Below, piece after piece: positions 25,201 to 35,000 of a stretch of 64,000 bases of DNA. Source of the stretch: Protonemura montana (Eukaryota; Arthropoda; Insecta; Plecoptera; Nemouridae); contig OX387606.1 of the NCBI GenBank assembly GCA_947568835.1, forward strand, positions 20,623,225-20,687,224, written 5' to 3'. The notes beneath the pieces were generated by a model. The model saw nothing but the letters and a program-made list of their open reading frames with translations, was not told the DNA's origin and ran no database searches. Position numbers and translations under genes: made by a program. Numbering within the stretch: the first letter of the stretch is position 1; every line of letters starts with the position of its first letter.

Positions 25201-26229
25201 GTTAAAAGTAGGATCAATCGGCCCTGCAATTGTCACCAATCCTCTGGCTAGACTACATGCGCCTGGCGATTGGTGTCTCTCCATCTTCGTATGTATCAGG
25301 CGCCGCATAAATTCGTGCTCGATTTCGTATTCCTCTTCGATAGGTACATATTCATACGTCACTTCTGTAACCGGGCAAGGATTCAATCTTTTGCGTTTTC
25401 GCTTCATTGCCTGACGTACTCGCTTCATTCTCTGTTCTTGGTCCATGTCGTAATCTGGTTGAAATGATTTAACTCTTTTGATCATTTTATGTTTAGCAGG
25501 GTCCTTGTAATATTCCAGATCATGCGGCGGATATAAGTGTTCGGGGACAAGTTTTTTTGCCTTTCGACATTCGTTTATCCACTGGGCTGAAACCATGTGA
25601 ACAGACCTTTCGACAGCCAGTTTGTAAGTGGAAAGTTTTCCTTCCCTAAAAACTATATGAGTCACATTTTTTCTGAACGTCTCAACGACTGTTGCACCCA
25701 GATTTCGTAATTCACGCATGACCAGCCTTGTTCTATTGTCACCACCTGCCCTCACTTCGACATAGACTACCACAGAGGATAGAATGAATGCTGCGGCAGG
25801 CTGTGTGGCTGGGAGATTTTCGTCCGCGGACACATCATTTGGATCCAGGGGTTGTAGAACAGAGGAATCATTATTTTCCAGTTGTAAATGTCTCATCGGT
25901 GTCGCAAGCAAACTGGCAGTTTTAAGTGGAAGAGATACAGTATTGTTGGTTTCTAAATTATTTAAGCTATCCATCGAATCATGAAATAAATCAGCACTGT
26001 CACTACGTTCATCCAAGCTATGTGAACTGATGGAACAATTATTGGAAGTAACTTGAAGACAGCTATGCAATGTTTTACTGGGGCTTGCTCCAGAATTTTT
26101 TACCACATTATAATCTTCTTTTCTTCGACCCATGGATGATTTTCTTAGATGTGATTCTTTTACCTTACAGTTCTCTGTAAGGCTTCGCACTAACTTTCTA
26201 GTTCTAGGACGCTTTTTTGGTGACTCCAT
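22230..26229 (-). CDS. MCPH1: Microcephalin (MCPH1), BRCT-domain protein, complete
   Basis: Three coding exons, 26229-24392, 23953-23707 and 22514-22230, join in frame to 789 aa. BRCT 1 (about residues 147-235) has the microcephalin pattern VVVYVEV...THIVFREG...VSAQWINEC, followed by the basic KMIKRVKSFQPDYDMD segment. Exon 2 encodes BRCT 2 (EVEVIKGI...THIVS...GIARGCWIVKKMW) and exon 3 encodes BRCT 3 (YELVGLCGGKIT...VPWILD). Microcephalin acts in the nucleus in DNA-damage signalling and in limiting premature chromosome condensation; the C-terminal BRCT pair is known to bind phosphorylated H2A variants. A Ser-rich region of some 370 residues links BRCT 1 and 2. The ATG at 26229 follows an acceptor at 26242, so the 5' UTR contains an intron (26242-26351). 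About 145 residues precede BRCT 1, whereas vertebrate proteins start directly with it. Identity is secure; the N-terminal end is less sure. Confidence 0.93.
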
Positions 26230-26606
26230 TGTGGAAAGTGACTGAAAATAACGTACATTGTGTTAAGTGGGCCAGTGATCTCGTTAGCATCCATTTGTGG
26301 GTCAGTTATGTGTTTATAAAAAATATTCAACGAGCCCTAAAAATCTCTCACCTATAGGTAATCCAGCATCTATAATGCTAGCAAAACTCCTGTAGCCTGA
26401 AAGCGCGTACGTCTCATTCCAGTCGCAGCTTTGCCGCTGTCTGTCTTGTCAACGACCGATAAACCGTTCCCGCCATCTAGCAGCTGAGCAGCTCAGCTAG
26501 CTCAGCTGATCTACCACTTACCACCATCTTTGATCTCGTATGACTTTGGCAACCGTCATTTTTGTGGTTAGTGTTTGTCCAAAGTGTTTGTCGTTTGTAT
26601 ATCAAA
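26230..26606. promoter_or_regulatory. Bidirectional promoter region between MCPH1 and NELFE
   Basis: The start codons of MCPH1 (minus) and NELFE (plus) are only 377 bases apart. The interval includes an MCPH1 5' UTR intron (26242-26351; donor TAG|GTGAGA, acceptor CAG|TCACTT), leaving about 250 bases for both transcription starts. No TATA box is obvious. AGCTGAGC/AGCTCAGC words recur at about 26,485-26,515. Head-to-head placement of two housekeeping genes implies a shared promoter. Confidence 0.6.
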
Positions 26607-29600
26607 ATGGTATATTTACATTTTCCGACTGGACCCACGGAAGAAGAGTTAATGCTTCAAGCTAAATACGCCAAATTAAAAAAAAAGGTACGTGTTATCT
26701 GACATTGTTATTGTCGGAAAGTATTTTTTTTCCAGGGTTTACCAAAACGTATATACTTTTCCAGCGAAAGACAGGCAACGAATTTCAGCCATGACGGCAT
26801 TGCCCTTTATTTATTTCTATTTTTTTTTTAAATAATTTCTCACTGAATTCTAAATTCTACCTATATGGCAATTACGTGAAGTTCTTCACATTATTTTTCT
26901 TTCTTGCTTGCATAATTTTTTTTTATAAAATATGTCAAGGAATTACACCTAGCTATTTAACAAATAATATTAAAAATAATAGTAATGTTCATACTCATAA
27001 CACTAGAAGTAATAGCAATATTTTTATTGATAGACCAAACTCTAAATTTAAAGAAAACTCGATCTATGTTAAAGGAATTAGGATATTTAATCGATTACCA
27101 TTAGAAATAAGACAATGTGAAACAGTCAAGAGTTTTAGACGTAACTGCTGTAAATTTATCAAAGAAGAAAAACTAGTTCCTAGAAAAAATGAGGTAACCC
27201 TATACTGGGATATTTTGTACTCTTAATTGTAAGAAATTATTATTTACTGTTGTGCTTTTAACTATGTATCTTAGAGAAAAAATAGCAATTTTGCTAATAA
27301 ATAAAGATTACTACTACTACTTATGATTGTATTTTTTCCATGCCATTGACTTAATTTACCAAGACACTGCCAAACTGTATGAGGATCTCAAATTTTAAAA
27401 AATGATCATTACCCTTTTAATGTCTCAGAAAAAAGCTGTACAATCCTTCAAGACTCCCCGGGTTGAACCTGAGCGAACACCACTGACTCCCAAACGTCCT
27501 GCAGAAGGCAGGGATGCCAGGGAGGTGGCCAAGAAGCTTTTAAAGTCAGGAGCAATTACCGCAATATCGAAAACACCGAAACGGCCGGAGCAAACAGGTT
27601 TCAAGCGTCCTAGGGGTCTAGAACGAAAGCTATCAGCTCCTGAACGAACAGTCAGTGGCTATCAGCCATTTTGTGTAGCGCAACCAGATGACGTCGTAGC
27701 AGACAACAGGCCAAAAGTTAAAAATCTGTACGAGAGCTTCGTTTCAGCCAGAGACCGAGAAGAAAGAGGTAATTTTTTATGGTTATATGGATTAATTTTT
27801 CTATTCATTCTTTTGCCTGATGGGGAAAAAAGGTTTTATTAGTTTTGTTTAATGCATGACGATAGTTGCACCGTGCTACAATTTTACATTTTAGAGTTGC
27901 TACAATTTTTAAGCATTAAATTATCTACTGGTTGCTGAAATGACTAATCTACTGTGTACAGGGGAAGAGGAAAGAAGGACTGCAACTTGTTCAACTTCCT
28001 GCATCAAGGGCAGTCAGTCTCTTTAGCCTCTGCCCATTTGGCATTCTTTACCTCTTCAGCACTTCTACCATAAATCTAATGACAGCAAATTCTTTGTTGC
28101 TAAATGGTCTCAATTCAAATCTGTAGTGATTATGCTCTGATGACTGAAATACTAGTTTATACTGCCATATACTTGGATTCTAGCTCATATGTATTATAAT
28201 TTAAGTAGTGACACCATACGTTGTGTTCAATGCTAGAGGGAACGGGTATTAAACTTTGGTTTTTCAGGCATCATTCAGGGAGAGAAACGAATTGGTCCAG
28301 TCGGGGTGGAGAAGCCACGCTCTGGAAACACCATCTTTGTGTCTGGCTACAAAATAACGGAAGACTATTTAAAGAAGGCGTTTATGACTTGTGGTAACAT
28401 TGTCAATGTGACAATGGAAATTGAAAAAAACCGTGGTTTTGTCACATTCGACAAGACAGATGCTGCTGAGAGAGCCATCAACGAGGTAATAGATTCTCTC
28501 AAACGAGGTTCACTCAAACAGGTGTTGCCATTTTGCCCTAGAGTTTCTTAGCTTTTGACCAATAACCCTAGGTAAATTTAATTTGTAAGTGTCTGCATAG
28601 GAGTTTATTTCTACCTAACATGCTGTTCCTAGAACCAGTTTGTCGAATCTAATATATCTCATTTTCCTTGCAAATGTTAAACCACAATTTTCAACTGGTA
28701 AAAACAATTATTCTTAGAATTGCACTTTCATAGAGTATATTGTAAAAGAACGGTTCTGGATATCGTGCCCATTTGTGGATAGGTTTTTTCTGCGTGCCGT
28801 AGCGATCCTAGTTTCACTGCTAGTACAATGCTGTTGGTCTGCATCGATAGCTCAGTCGATAAGCTTTCATTCCCTACCACGCAGCTAGGTGGCATTACCT
28901 CCCGCTGGAACAAAAGCTAGTAATTTGGTCCAAATCTGTCAGACTTGTCATTTTTGATGGTGGTCGCAATTGACAATTTGCAGTGTTCGCCCATAATACT
29001 CGTGAATAAGTAAGTATTAAATATACTATCATGCTCTTTTTATCATAAGATAGCTAGAGAACCAATTATGAAGATGATTACATCATCGTATTTTTTTGAG
29101 TATCCTACATTTAACGCAGATGATTTGAAAAGAATGAAATTTGAAACGTTATTGCAACTTTTTTCTCGATTTTAGTGATGTTACGTTAACGCTTGCAATG
29201 TAAACACTCTATTTTTATCCGTTTTACCTGCAGGAAATCGGTAGTATGCCTCGAAAGTACACTAAGGAGGCCTTAGACATGGCAGTGAATGCGGTTCAAA
29301 ATACGGGTGCGTCTCTTTCCATGGCATCTAAGGAGTATGGGGTCCCCTATGGTACTTTGCATCGAAGAGTAAGTGGGCAAGTTAGTGAAGACGTCTTTTC
29401 TTCTGGACCAAGACCCATTCTCGGATGGGATACAGAATTAGAGATAAAGGAAACAATTATCGAGCTTCAGAAGATGGGTCACGGGGTAACGGTGTCAGAG
29501 GTTCTGGAGCTGGCCGGAAAGGTGGATGCTGCTAGCAATAATCCCGTCTTCAAGAATGGATTACCAAGCACCCGATGGTACCAGAGATTTTTTAAAAGGC

Positions 29601-31846
29601 ACAATTTAAGCCTTAGAACACCTGAGAACTTGTCAGTTGCCCGCATTCAAATGGCAACGGAGGCTGTGAGAGATGAATTTTTTGATAAATTAACGGAAAT
29701 TGTGACCGAGCTGAAGGTCGATGGGAGTCGAATATTTAACATGGATGAATCCGGGATGCAAGTGGTTATGAAAGGAAGGAAGGTTGTCGCATCTAGAGGT
29801 TCAAAGAGCGTTTTCGTTAAAAAGAGTGGCGAAAGAAGTGAGAACATCACGGTGGTTGGTTGCGCTAATGCAACGGGGACCATAATCTTGCCACCTATGG
29901 TGATTTTCAAGGGAGCCTCCCTCAACAATGAGCTAATGACTGGAGCCCCTGAAGGCACGATTTTTGCATCAGCCCCTAGGGGTTACATGATATCGGAGCT
30001 GTTTTTTGATTGGTTTGTGAAGTTTCTCAGTCACATTCCACCAAAACGACCAGTGCTATTGCTGTTAGACGGTCATGCCACCCATATGTCACGCGAAGTG
30101 TTACTGCTAGCACGAGAAAACCAGATAACATTTTTATGCTTTCCACCACACACAACTCAGTTGTACCAACCTATGGATGTGGGGGTATACAAACCATTGA
30201 AAGATGCTTTTAAGGAGGAGTGCGATAAAAGAATGCGACGCACTCGGAAACTAAAAATGAATAGGTACGACTTTTGCCAAATTCTTGGACCAGCATGGTT
30301 GAAGGGTGTCAACCCTTGCAATGTTGTGGGAGGCTTTCGAGGCAGTGGTGTGTGGCCAATAGACCGAGAAGCAATCAGGCCGGAGCGTCTTGTAGGCTCT
30401 ATCGGGAATGAAGGCGATGCTGGATCTGCTGTGTCAACCTCGAAAGTATCGCCAGTCGTTTCTGCAATCCGGGAGCTTTTTTCTCCAATACCCATCCCAG
30501 AGAATGAAGGAAAGAAATCAAGAGCAATTACCAAGACCAGATGCCTCACCTCGGACGAATATCTGATGGAAATGGATTTGAAACAAGCGGCAAAAGATGA
30601 CCGAGAAACTTCAAAGAAAAAGGGGAAACAAAAGCGTAAGCGAGCGGAATCGGACGATGACAGCATCTACGCCGATGATGTGGCGGAGCTACTTACAGAG
30701 TCGACGGATGACAACGATGAAAATGAAGGTGGCCACGTGCCTTGTGGCTCTTGTAAGAAAAGGTTCAGTACCGATGTCAACGGCGAAAATTGGTTTCAGT
30801 GTTCGGTCCTCAAATGCAAAACGTGGTATCACCTAACATGTCAAAATTTCCCAAATGATTCTAAGCGCAAACAGATTGTTTGTTTGAAATGTAAAAAAAA
30901 ATAAGGAAGTGTCAGTAACAGTTTCACACCAAAAACAGACTTGTGAAGCCCATATAAAAAAACTATCCAGAACTGGCACAAGAGTAGATTTTTTGTTTTA
31001 TCCATAACTCTTTCAAATTTGATTTGATTTTATTCCGCCTTCCAGAAATGTATTTCCTGTCGTTTGGGCAACAATGTCAAATTTTTTCAAAAATATGTAG
31101 TCAAAAATCCAAAACCGGGAAGGCCTGCCCGGTTCTGGATAATTTAATCGTTTTTCAAATTCATCATAGATTTGAAAATTTGTCGTAAATGTCATGTATA
31201 TATTTTTTTCCTTGAAATATAATGTGTTTCTTACTTACAAAAAAATATCTTATTTTTTCGGCGTTGTAGGTGAGACCACAAATAAAATAAATCCAACCCC
31301 CATCCAGAACCGTGCCTTTACCCTATAGCTTTTTTATTTCATATGTGGTAGGCGCTGCCATCTTTTAGCTTACAAATTTTAGCATGGCAGAATAATCTTA
31401 CTATTTATTAAATTGCAACCATAATAGTGAGAAAATAATTTTTACACTCGATGCTTTCAATTAACATTTCTAAAACTTCTTTTGTTGCCAGTTGTTGGTT
31501 TTTTAGCCTTGTAATCTAAACATTGGAGTCACTGTTTCCGTCACTGTTTTCTTATTCTTTAGATTGACGGCAGCATGGTCTCTGGAGTGCAGCTGAAAGT
31601 GTCGTTAGCTCGAAGACAGCCTGTCATACAACCAATCAACGACGCATCATCCTCTTCCACGTGGTCGACAATAGGCAAGCTAACCATTATTCTTTCTGCT
31701 TTCATAGTTTTGTCTGTGCAGTTGTTGCATTGTAAGTAAGGTTGTCACTGACAATTTTATTGTTTTCAGCGGCCAGCCACTCTCAAAAAGGAAGTCACAA
31801 AGATAAACGTGATATGGTAACTTACGAAGAAGATCTGTTTGAGTGA
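26607..31846 (+). CDS. NELFE: Negative elongation factor E (NELF-E), complete
   Basis: Five coding exons: 26607-26687, 27429-27768, 28268-28485, 31563-31674 and 31770-31846. They join to 275 aa with all phases matching. NELF-E is the RNA-binding subunit of the NELF complex, which holds RNA polymerase II in promoter-proximal pausing. The N-terminus (PTEEELMLQAKYAKLKKK) and the segment GAITAISKTPKRPEQTGFKR match the family. The RRM spans exons 3 and 4, with RNP2 TIFVSG and RNP1 NRGFVTF. The C-terminus KGSHKDKRDMVTYEEDLFE also matches. The long RD repeat of vertebrate NELF-E is absent, as in insects. Intron 4 (31675-31769) uses a GC donor, ATAG|GCAAGC; no GT donor in range restores the conserved frame. 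Intron 1 holds a LINE fragment and intron 3 a complete DNA transposon. An AATAAA sits at 31980-31985. Confidence 0.93.
26880..27322 (+). mobile_element. 5'-truncated non-LTR retrotransposon fragment with (TAC)n tail
   Basis: An open frame ending at 27226 encodes the C-terminal tail of a LINE reverse-transcriptase ORF. Typical words are VHTHNTRSN, then IYVKGIRIFNRLPLEIR, then SFRRNCCKF. The element ends in AATAAATAAAG followed by a short TAC repeat at about 27,308-27,322, as in LINE families with microsatellite tails. The RT catalytic core is missing, so this is a dead 5'-truncated insertion in intron 1 of NELFE. The exact 5' boundary and target-site duplication were not found. Residues near the frame start are probably host intron. 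Confidence 0.75.
28740..28761 (+). repeat. Left terminal inverted repeat of the pogo-like element
   Basis: Begins TTGTAAAAGAACGG and ends in TTCTGGAT, preceded by TA at 28738-28739. It matches the inverted right end at 18 of 22 positions. Confidence 0.88.
29246..30904 (+). CDS. Pogo/Tigger-type transposase with C-terminal PHD-like zinc finger
   Basis: A single-exon ORF of 552 aa. The N-terminus is a pipsqueak-type helix-turn-helix (about residues 3-45, YTKEALDMAV...YGVPYGTLHRRV). A CENP-B-type DNA-binding region follows (about 65-140, ending in STRWYQRFFKRHNLSLR). The DDE_1 catalytic domain covers about 155-375: NMDESG, LLLLDGHATHM and QLYQPMDVGVYKPLK supply three aspartates, the last two separated by 35 residues (DD35D). 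A lysine-rich acidic linker leads to a Cys/His cluster, CGSCKKRF...WFQCSVLKC...WYHLTC...CLKCKKK, that resembles a PHD finger. The reading frame is unbroken and all three catalytic aspartates are present, so the protein may be active. Domesticated jerky-like genes are an alternative, but the flanking inverted repeats and TA duplications favour a transposon. Confidence 0.93.
   Translation: MPRKYTKEALDMAVNAVQNTGASLSMASKEYGVPYGTLHRRVSGQVSEDVFSSGPRPILGWDTELEIKETIIELQKMGHGVTVSEVLELAGKVDAASNNPVFKNGLPSTRWYQRFFKRHNLSLRTPENLSVARIQMATEAVRDEFFDKLTEIVTELKVDGSRIFNMDESGMQVVMKGRKVVASRGSKSVFVKKSGERSENITVVGCANATGTIILPPMVIFKGASLNNELMTGAPEGTIFASAPRGYMISELFFDWFVKFLSHIPPKRPVLLLLDGHATHMSREVLLLARENQITFLCFPPHTTQLYQPMDVGVYKPLKDAFKEECDKRMRRTRKLKMNRYDFCQILGPAWLKGVNPCNVVGGFRGSGVWPIDREAIRPERLVGSIGNEGDAGSAVSTSKVSPVVSAIRELFSPIPIPENEGKKSRAITKTRCLTSDEYLMEMDLKQAAKDDRETSKKKGKQKRKRAESDDDSIYADDVAELLTESTDDNDENEGGHVPCGSCKKRFSTDVNGENWFQCSVLKCKTWYHLTCQNFPNDSKRKQIVCLKCKKK
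30962..31140. repeat. Sub-terminal copies of the transposon inverted-repeat core
   Basis: Three further copies of the terminal core ATCCAGAACCG lie inside the right part of the element: ATCCAGAACTGG at 30965-30976, ATCCAAAACCGGG at 31107-31119, and the inverted copy CCCGGTTCTGGAT at 31128-31140. The last two form a 13-bp hairpin with one mismatch around an 8-base loop. They may be extra transposase-binding sites; the function is inference. Confidence 0.65.
31302..31323 (-). repeat. Right terminal inverted repeat of the pogo-like element
   Basis: ATCCAGAACCGTGCC followed by TTTACCC, then TA at 31324-31325. It is the inverted partner of the left end. Confidence 0.88.
31675..31769 (+). other. 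NELFE: GC-AG intron of NELFE
   Basis: A 95-base intron with donor ATAG|GCAAGC and acceptor TTTTCAG|CGG. The join restores the conserved NELF-E C-terminus with correct phase. GC-AG introns are a known minor class recognised by U2 splicing. Confidence 0.8.
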
Positions 31847-31979
31847 TTGTTGCAAGCCATCAACAGGTAAAACTGCCAGACCCATCTGGCCTTGGGTGCG
31901 GTTGAATGTAAAAATTGTAAAAAATAGCATTAACAGAATGTGGCTTTTCTTCAGTAGGTATTATTACTTACCTTTTTAA

Positions 31980-31985
31980 AATAAA
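31980..31985 (+). terminator. NELFE: Poly(A) signal of NELFE
   Basis: AATAAA 134 bases after the NELFE stop codon. It lies within about 110 bases of the stop codon of the convergent protease gene, so the two 3' UTRs probably overlap. Confidence 0.5.
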
Positions 31986-32093
31986 ACGAAACTGAAAATA
32001 TAGCCATTAAATACCAACTCAACATTTCTGACCATTACTTTGCATTCAAAGTAAATTAAACATAATAAAAAAATTAAAAAGGAATAAACTATT

Positions 32094-35000
32094 CTAGTTG
32101 TTGATCCCTGTTACATTCTTGATCCACTTGAGCGAATGCGAAAGAGTCGTGAATCCCGAGACTTCTGACATGAAGCACTTGCCCATGTATCCTGGTGGTC
32201 GGAAGGACAGGCTGACGATTCCACGGAGGTAGTATGCCCCGAACATCTCGTCTTTGAACAGGAGTCCGCCACCGGAGTCTCCCGGACAGACGCTCGTGTT
32301 GCGGTCACTGAAGCCGGCGCAAAACTTGTCGGCCGTCATCATGCGTTTCATGTCTTCATCAACCTTTTCGAAGCACATTCCAGGTTCCATGTAGGGCAGG
32401 TCCACATAGCGCAAGACCTCGCTCAACTCCTCGTCTTCTGTGTATCCCCATCCAGTCACCTGCCGAATGCAATTGCCACTATGCTACAATTGTTTATTAC
32501 TAGACGTAAATAAAGTTGTATGTTCAGTTTTCGATTTTTTCTCTTTAGTCCAACGTTGCATTTCCAAGTATGTTGTTCCTGTTAACCTCTTCTTGTACAA
32601 TGACGAATTACTGTTGTGTACTCAAAACTCTCACCCCCTTTATATCTGTTCAATAAATATCTGATTTCCTCCACTTGGTAACTCGTAATTACACCAAGTA
32701 CTTTTGTATTTCAGTTTTTTAATAAAATAATTTGCATTCTTGCAAGGTGATGGTGTGCTAAATTGTAAGGCAAAAGAAATTGCAGCAATCCATCCTGCTT
32801 CTACAATTCTTATTTTTGCAGTTTTTATACATCTTGCATGATATGTTAGGGGTTTGAATGTCTCACATAAATAAATTACTCTGAAATTTCCCCTGCCAAT
32901 ATGCATTTGGACATTGTATTTACACCATTTTTGACAGGAAGTCCAATCTGCTGGAAAAAGTATCCAGAGGCTTTTCTTGAATATAAAACCCATGCCATTT
33001 TGCAAGAATTACTCTAACAATTTTTGCAATCTATGGAAATGGAGACAGGTGATTTCTACCAAAGTTGAATTAACACCCCATGTTGATGTACGTTCCGTTT
33101 CAACTCGGCCAGGCTTGCTTACCGTTCCTTTGCTTCCTGTCTTGAGCTGATCAGCTTCAAACTCTCCGTTCCAGTCCATGCAGGCTACATTAACCCTCGA
33201 AGACAACTTGACTTCTGCTATCTCAAGCACTGCGACATCGTACTGGAAGTTGTTCCGCCGTCCTCGGTAGCTCGGATGTGCGAAGATCTTTTCCACATCT
33301 TGGCGCAGTACAGAGCCGTCTTGCTTATTCCAGTTGCTGTACAGTTTTCCCAGCACCACCTTATAGATGCTGGCTGGCTTCACTCTTTTGTGAGTGTCAT
33401 CCCATATGCAATGCGCCGCTGGAATAGAACGAGAGCAGTTTAGTTTGTGCATGGTCGGGCAAGGATAGTGCTCCTAGACTAGCCAGTTGATAATATCGTA
33501 TTGTATATTTATCCACTTTTCTGAAGCTATTGATACTTGCTATCGATAATGTTAATCGTAATTACTTGTTTGATTTAATTTGCCTTTAGATGAAAATAAA
33601 TTGAAAGTTGGTGGGGCAAAATGGTGAGAGGATGATTGTTGTAACGTTTTTGCACTTTATTGAGTTGGTTTCAGTCCTGTTAAGGACCATGGGCTCTTTT
33701 CGTCTGCGATGGTGCAGACATCTTTAGGACTGTGAAGGGCAGCAACTTATACATAGCAAAACAGTTATCACAATAAACATGCTTAAAGTTGTTTTTTAAT
33801 CATTAAATTGAAATAAATAAACAATGTAAGCTATAAAAATCTCTACATTATGTTTATCTGCCTCAAATTTCTTTTCATTTCTGTGTCATATTATTTATTG
33901 TAAACATTCCCACATTATGTCAAAACATTTCAATAACACTCCCTGTAATCTTGTCGTGCTCACCGGTAATGACGTGTTTCGTCGAAATCAGAGTCCCTCC
34001 GCAATCCAACGTGTACGAATCCACTTTCCCAAGGGTTCGATACAACGCTGCGTGCCAGGGAAATCCTAGGAATGAATTTGTAACCTTGTCGTTCACTTCT
34101 CCAAGCGTAAAAACGACCTTTCCGCCAGCCACGCCCTGCTGTTGCATGGGTTTAGATGTTACCATCACCAGCCTGCCACCGCTGATCCGAAGTATGGGGT
34201 CAAAATCTTCGTATTCACCCTCAAGGTTGTAATACTCCGACTCCTCTTCGTACGAGTCGTCGAGGCTTGCAGATTGGTTTCCAGAATTGGCTAACACCGG
34301 GGCTTTCGAGCAATCTGATAAATGCGGAGTCATACATTAGCAAATTTTCTCTGTGAAAATTTCATTATTTGTGCAAACCCATCTTAAAGCTTGTAAATTC
34401 CTGGGTTATATTAAAAAATCAACCACCTCTTATAATAACTACTTCCATTTGTACGAATTATATACTTAGCCAAACTTAAGCCCAAGCAATTGCCACTAGC
34501 AAATTGAATATCCATGTAAACACAATAACAAAGTTATTTGGTGTTTATTTTAGTGTTCTCTGATGCAATTCTCTTCATTACCAGGACCACTGCACTTTTT
34601 GCCACCACCGGAATTCTTGTTGCCTTTTGCCGTTCCTGTGATTTCTCTTTTCGTGATTCTGTGGACGTAGCTTTCATCATATTGTACCAGAACTCTGTAC
34701 CCACAATCTAATTAGAAAACGACATATTTTAGTCGGGAAATTATATGTAGGTCAAGTTGTCAGATATTTTTCCTTTTGAGGACTAACTTTACCACCGTCG
34801 CTTCTATCTTGCTTAATCGGCGCTAAAGATATTTTACCTTTGAATGAGGATGCTTGAAAAATACAGAAAAAATAATGCAAATTTAAATCCGAATTTGAAG
34901 ATGATTTAGGGGGGTATTTGACCTTTCACGTGAAACAGATTTTATTTTCCAGCCATCTCTGTCTTCACTCTGTCCTATTCACCATTTACTATTTAAACCT

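Larger units (their letters stand above)
28740..31323 (+). mobile_element. Complete pogo/Tigger-like DNA transposon in NELFE intron 3
   Basis: The element is 2,584 bp with terminal inverted repeats of about 22 bp: left end TTGTAAAAGAACGGTTCTGG, and right end read inward GGGTAAAGGCACGGTTCTGG. The 22-bp ends match at 18 positions and share the core ACGGTTCTGGAT. A TA dinucleotide flanks each end (28738-28739 and 31324-31325), the target-site duplication expected for the Tc1/mariner/pogo superfamily. It carries one intact transposase gene, and additional copies of the inverted-repeat core lie inside the right end. It sits in the same orientation as NELFE. An intact ORF and clean ends suggest a recent insertion. 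Confidence 0.9.

Noticed and set aside
28840..28920. tRNA-like words (ATAGCTCAGTCGATAAGC) inside the pogo-like element
   Set aside because: Box A is good but the putative box B is poor and no stems form; it is more likely transposon 5' sequence.
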